A stretch of DNA of 64,000 nt, from NCBI GenBank assembly GCA_022432975.1, contig CM039512.1:40541086-40605085 (forward strand), read 5' to 3'. Positions 62,221 to 64,000 of this stretch are shown here, piece by piece. The number at the start of each line of letters is the position of its first letter. Within the stretch, counting starts at the first letter, position 1. Source of the DNA: Begonia masoniana. Its lineage: Eukaryota; Streptophyta; Magnoliopsida; Cucurbitales; Begoniaceae. The notes beneath the pieces are model-generated. The model saw only the letters and a list, made by a program, of their open reading frames with translations, was not told the DNA's origin and did no database searches. The position numbers and the translations under genes were made by a program.

Positions 62221-64000
62221 AAGAATCCTTACAGGATGGCGCCAGTTGAACTTAGGGAGTTGCAGGCCCAGTTGAAAGAGCTAACAGATAAGGGCTTTGT
62301 CCGACCGAGCATTTCTCCATGGGGCGCTCCGGTTTTGTTTGTAAAGAAGAAAGATGGCTCCTTAAGAATGTGCGTGGATTACCGCGAATTGAATAAGCTT
62401 ACTATAAAGAACAAGTACCCATTACCGAGGATAGATGATCTGTTTGACCAGTTGCAAGGGGCCACGGTGTTTTCTAAGATCGATTTGCATTCCGGGTACT
62501 ATCAGTTGAAGATTAGAGCTGAGGATGTACCAAAGACGGCTTTCAGAACGCGTTATGGGCACTACGAGTTTTTGGTTATGTCGTTCGGCTTGACCAATGC
62601 CCCGGTCGCGTTTATGGACCTCATGAATAGAGTGTTCCGGAAATTCTTGGATAAGTTCGTGATAGTATTCATTGATGACATCTTAGTATATTCCCGAAAC
62701 AACGAAGAGCATGCAGAGCACTTAAGGGCAGTTATGACTACTTTGAAGCGACACCAGTTGTATGCTAAGCTCTCTAAGTGCGAATTCTGGTTGGGCCAAG
62801 TAAATTTCTTAGGCCACGTGATATCAAGAGAAGGTGTTTCGGTGGACCCGGCCAAGATTCAAGTAGTAAAAGAATGGCCTCGACCGAAGAATGCAAGTGA
62901 TGTGCGGAGTTTCGTTGGCCTAGCAGGGTATTATCGGAAATTCATTCAAGGGTTCTCGGTAATTGCTAAGCCTTTGACGAACTTGACAAAGAAAGAAGTG
63001 AAGTACGAATGGACTAAGGCGTGTGAAGAAAGCTTTCAGACCTTGAAGCGGAAGTTGACCACAGCGCCTTTACTGACCCTACCAGTGGAGAATGGGGTCT
63101 ATTGTATTTACTGTGACGCGTCCAAAGTTGGATTGGGATGCGTGTTGATGCAGGAAGGAAAGGTCATTGCCTATGCTTCGAGGCAATTGAAAGGTTATGA
63201 AGAAAACTACCCAACGCACGATTTAGAACTGGCAGCGGTAGTATTCGCGTTAAAGATATGGAGACACTACCTCTATGGGCAGAAATGTGAAGTGTTTTCC
63301 AACCACAAAAGTTTAAAATACCTATTTACACAGAAAGATTTGAATATGAGACAGAGGAGATGGCTCGAATTTGTGAAAGACTACGACTTTGAAATCAAAT
63401 ATCATCCTGGAAAGGCGAATACAGTGGCAGATGCTTTGAGCAGGATGCTGAGAACAGAGGAGTCGGTTGCTTTCAGTATGTCAGCTTCGTTGAGAAAGGA
63501 GATGCAAGGGTTTGAACTCGAGATAGTTCCAGAACTTTCAGCCCTTTTAGCTGACTTGACTATACGGCCTACTCTGTTGGACAAGATAATGGAGGCTCAA
63601 CAGTTTGATACAGAAGAAAAGATGGCTATTGTAGCAAAGTTGTCAGTTGTGCCTTCTGATTTCAGTTACTCGATGGATGGTACTCTGAGATTTTGAGATC
63701 GATTGTACGTCCCGAAAGACGAAGAGTTGAGAAAGTTGGTTATGTCCGAAGCACATTCGTCAATGTCCTCAGTGCATCCAGGTAACACTAAGATGTATCG
63801 AGACCTGAAAGTGTACTATTGGTGGCCGAATATGAAGCGTGATGTGGCCAGTTACGTACAATCTTGCCTTGTGTGCCAACAGGTAAAAGCAGAGCACCAA
63901 AGACCAGGTGGAATGTTGCAACCACTACCGATTCCCGAGTGGAAGTGGGATGAAATCGCGATGGATTTCGTAGTGGGATTACCGAGAACAGTAAAGGGAC
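62221..64000 (+). pseudogene. pol: RT, RNase H and integrase N terminus, element 3
   Basis: The frame enters directly after the D LTR at [11 protein letters not shown], inside RT, and runs to the window edge with one in-frame TGA (63694-63696). RT keeps [20 protein letters not shown] and [12 protein letters not shown]. RNase H has the Asp in [11 protein letters not shown] and the Glu in HDLELAAVV, but the third catalytic Asp is Asn ([13 protein letters not shown]). After the TGA, probably a CGA changed by deamination, the integrase zinc finger is intact (EAHSS, VHPG, CLVCQQ), and WDEIAMDFVVGLPR carries the first catalytic Asp. The upstream part of the polyprotein is at 46922-48315, across element D. 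Confidence 0.92.

Overview
This window is plant nuclear DNA, probably pericentromeric or otherwise heterochromatic, from a seed plant (a dicot fits, but I cannot name the species). The evidence is layered Ty3/gypsy retrotransposons with group II chromodomain-like C termini (Tekay/Del type), primer-binding sites matching initiator tRNA-Met, and large satellite blocks. I see no credible host protein gene, rRNA, tRNA or CRISPR array. Every coding stretch is gag or pol of a retroelement, and almost all are broken.

Layout. 1-7090: a minus-strand, gag-only LTR element (element 1; its 3' LTR is cut by the window edge) next to the satellite. 7091-18161: a 208-bp satellite. 18162-20758: a perfect 61-bp tandem array. 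20804-22871: pure (TA)n. 22872-24905: 3' LTR and integrase/chromodomain remnant of minus-strand element B. 25100-26867: pure poly-T. 26868-35451: minus-strand element C with non-coding interior and a right LTR swollen by a 46-bp minisatellite (31071-32903) and a pure poly-A tract. 35452-39893: an older related element (C') carrying a solo LTR (37105-39393) with a 5-bp target duplication. 39894-41383: pure poly-T. 41843-64000: plus-strand element 3 (LTR, gag, protease, then RT/RNase H/integrase at the right edge), split by the nested minus-strand Tekay-type element D (50158-62220).

Two themes stand out. First, the LTRs of four diverged families (element 1, B, element 3, D) share a leader layout: TATA box, CT-rich leader with a GGCGATT-like motif, a donor-like GTAAGC or GTATG, then a 44-46-nt interval bounded by a TAG acceptor and a GTAAGT donor (a candidate microexon). 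In element 1, element 3 and D a branch-point-like CTTACTRAG and TGTAG acceptor follow. A further candidate intron of 60-66 nt lies directly before the gag start. LTRs of element 1, C, D and the solo LTR also carry GC-rich hairpin clusters 220-290 nt from one LTR end. This looks like a conserved RNA-processing architecture; it is inferred from sequence alone.

Second, the window is full of flawless low-complexity expansion at many unit sizes: eight uninterrupted A/T homopolymers of 500-1842 nt, (TA)1034, (AAT)~357, and arrays of 23, 36, 46, 61, 175, 199 and 213 bp. Some homopolymers replace sequence that is present in a sister copy. Either the genome expands repeats to an extreme degree or the assembly contains artefacts; raw reads would decide.
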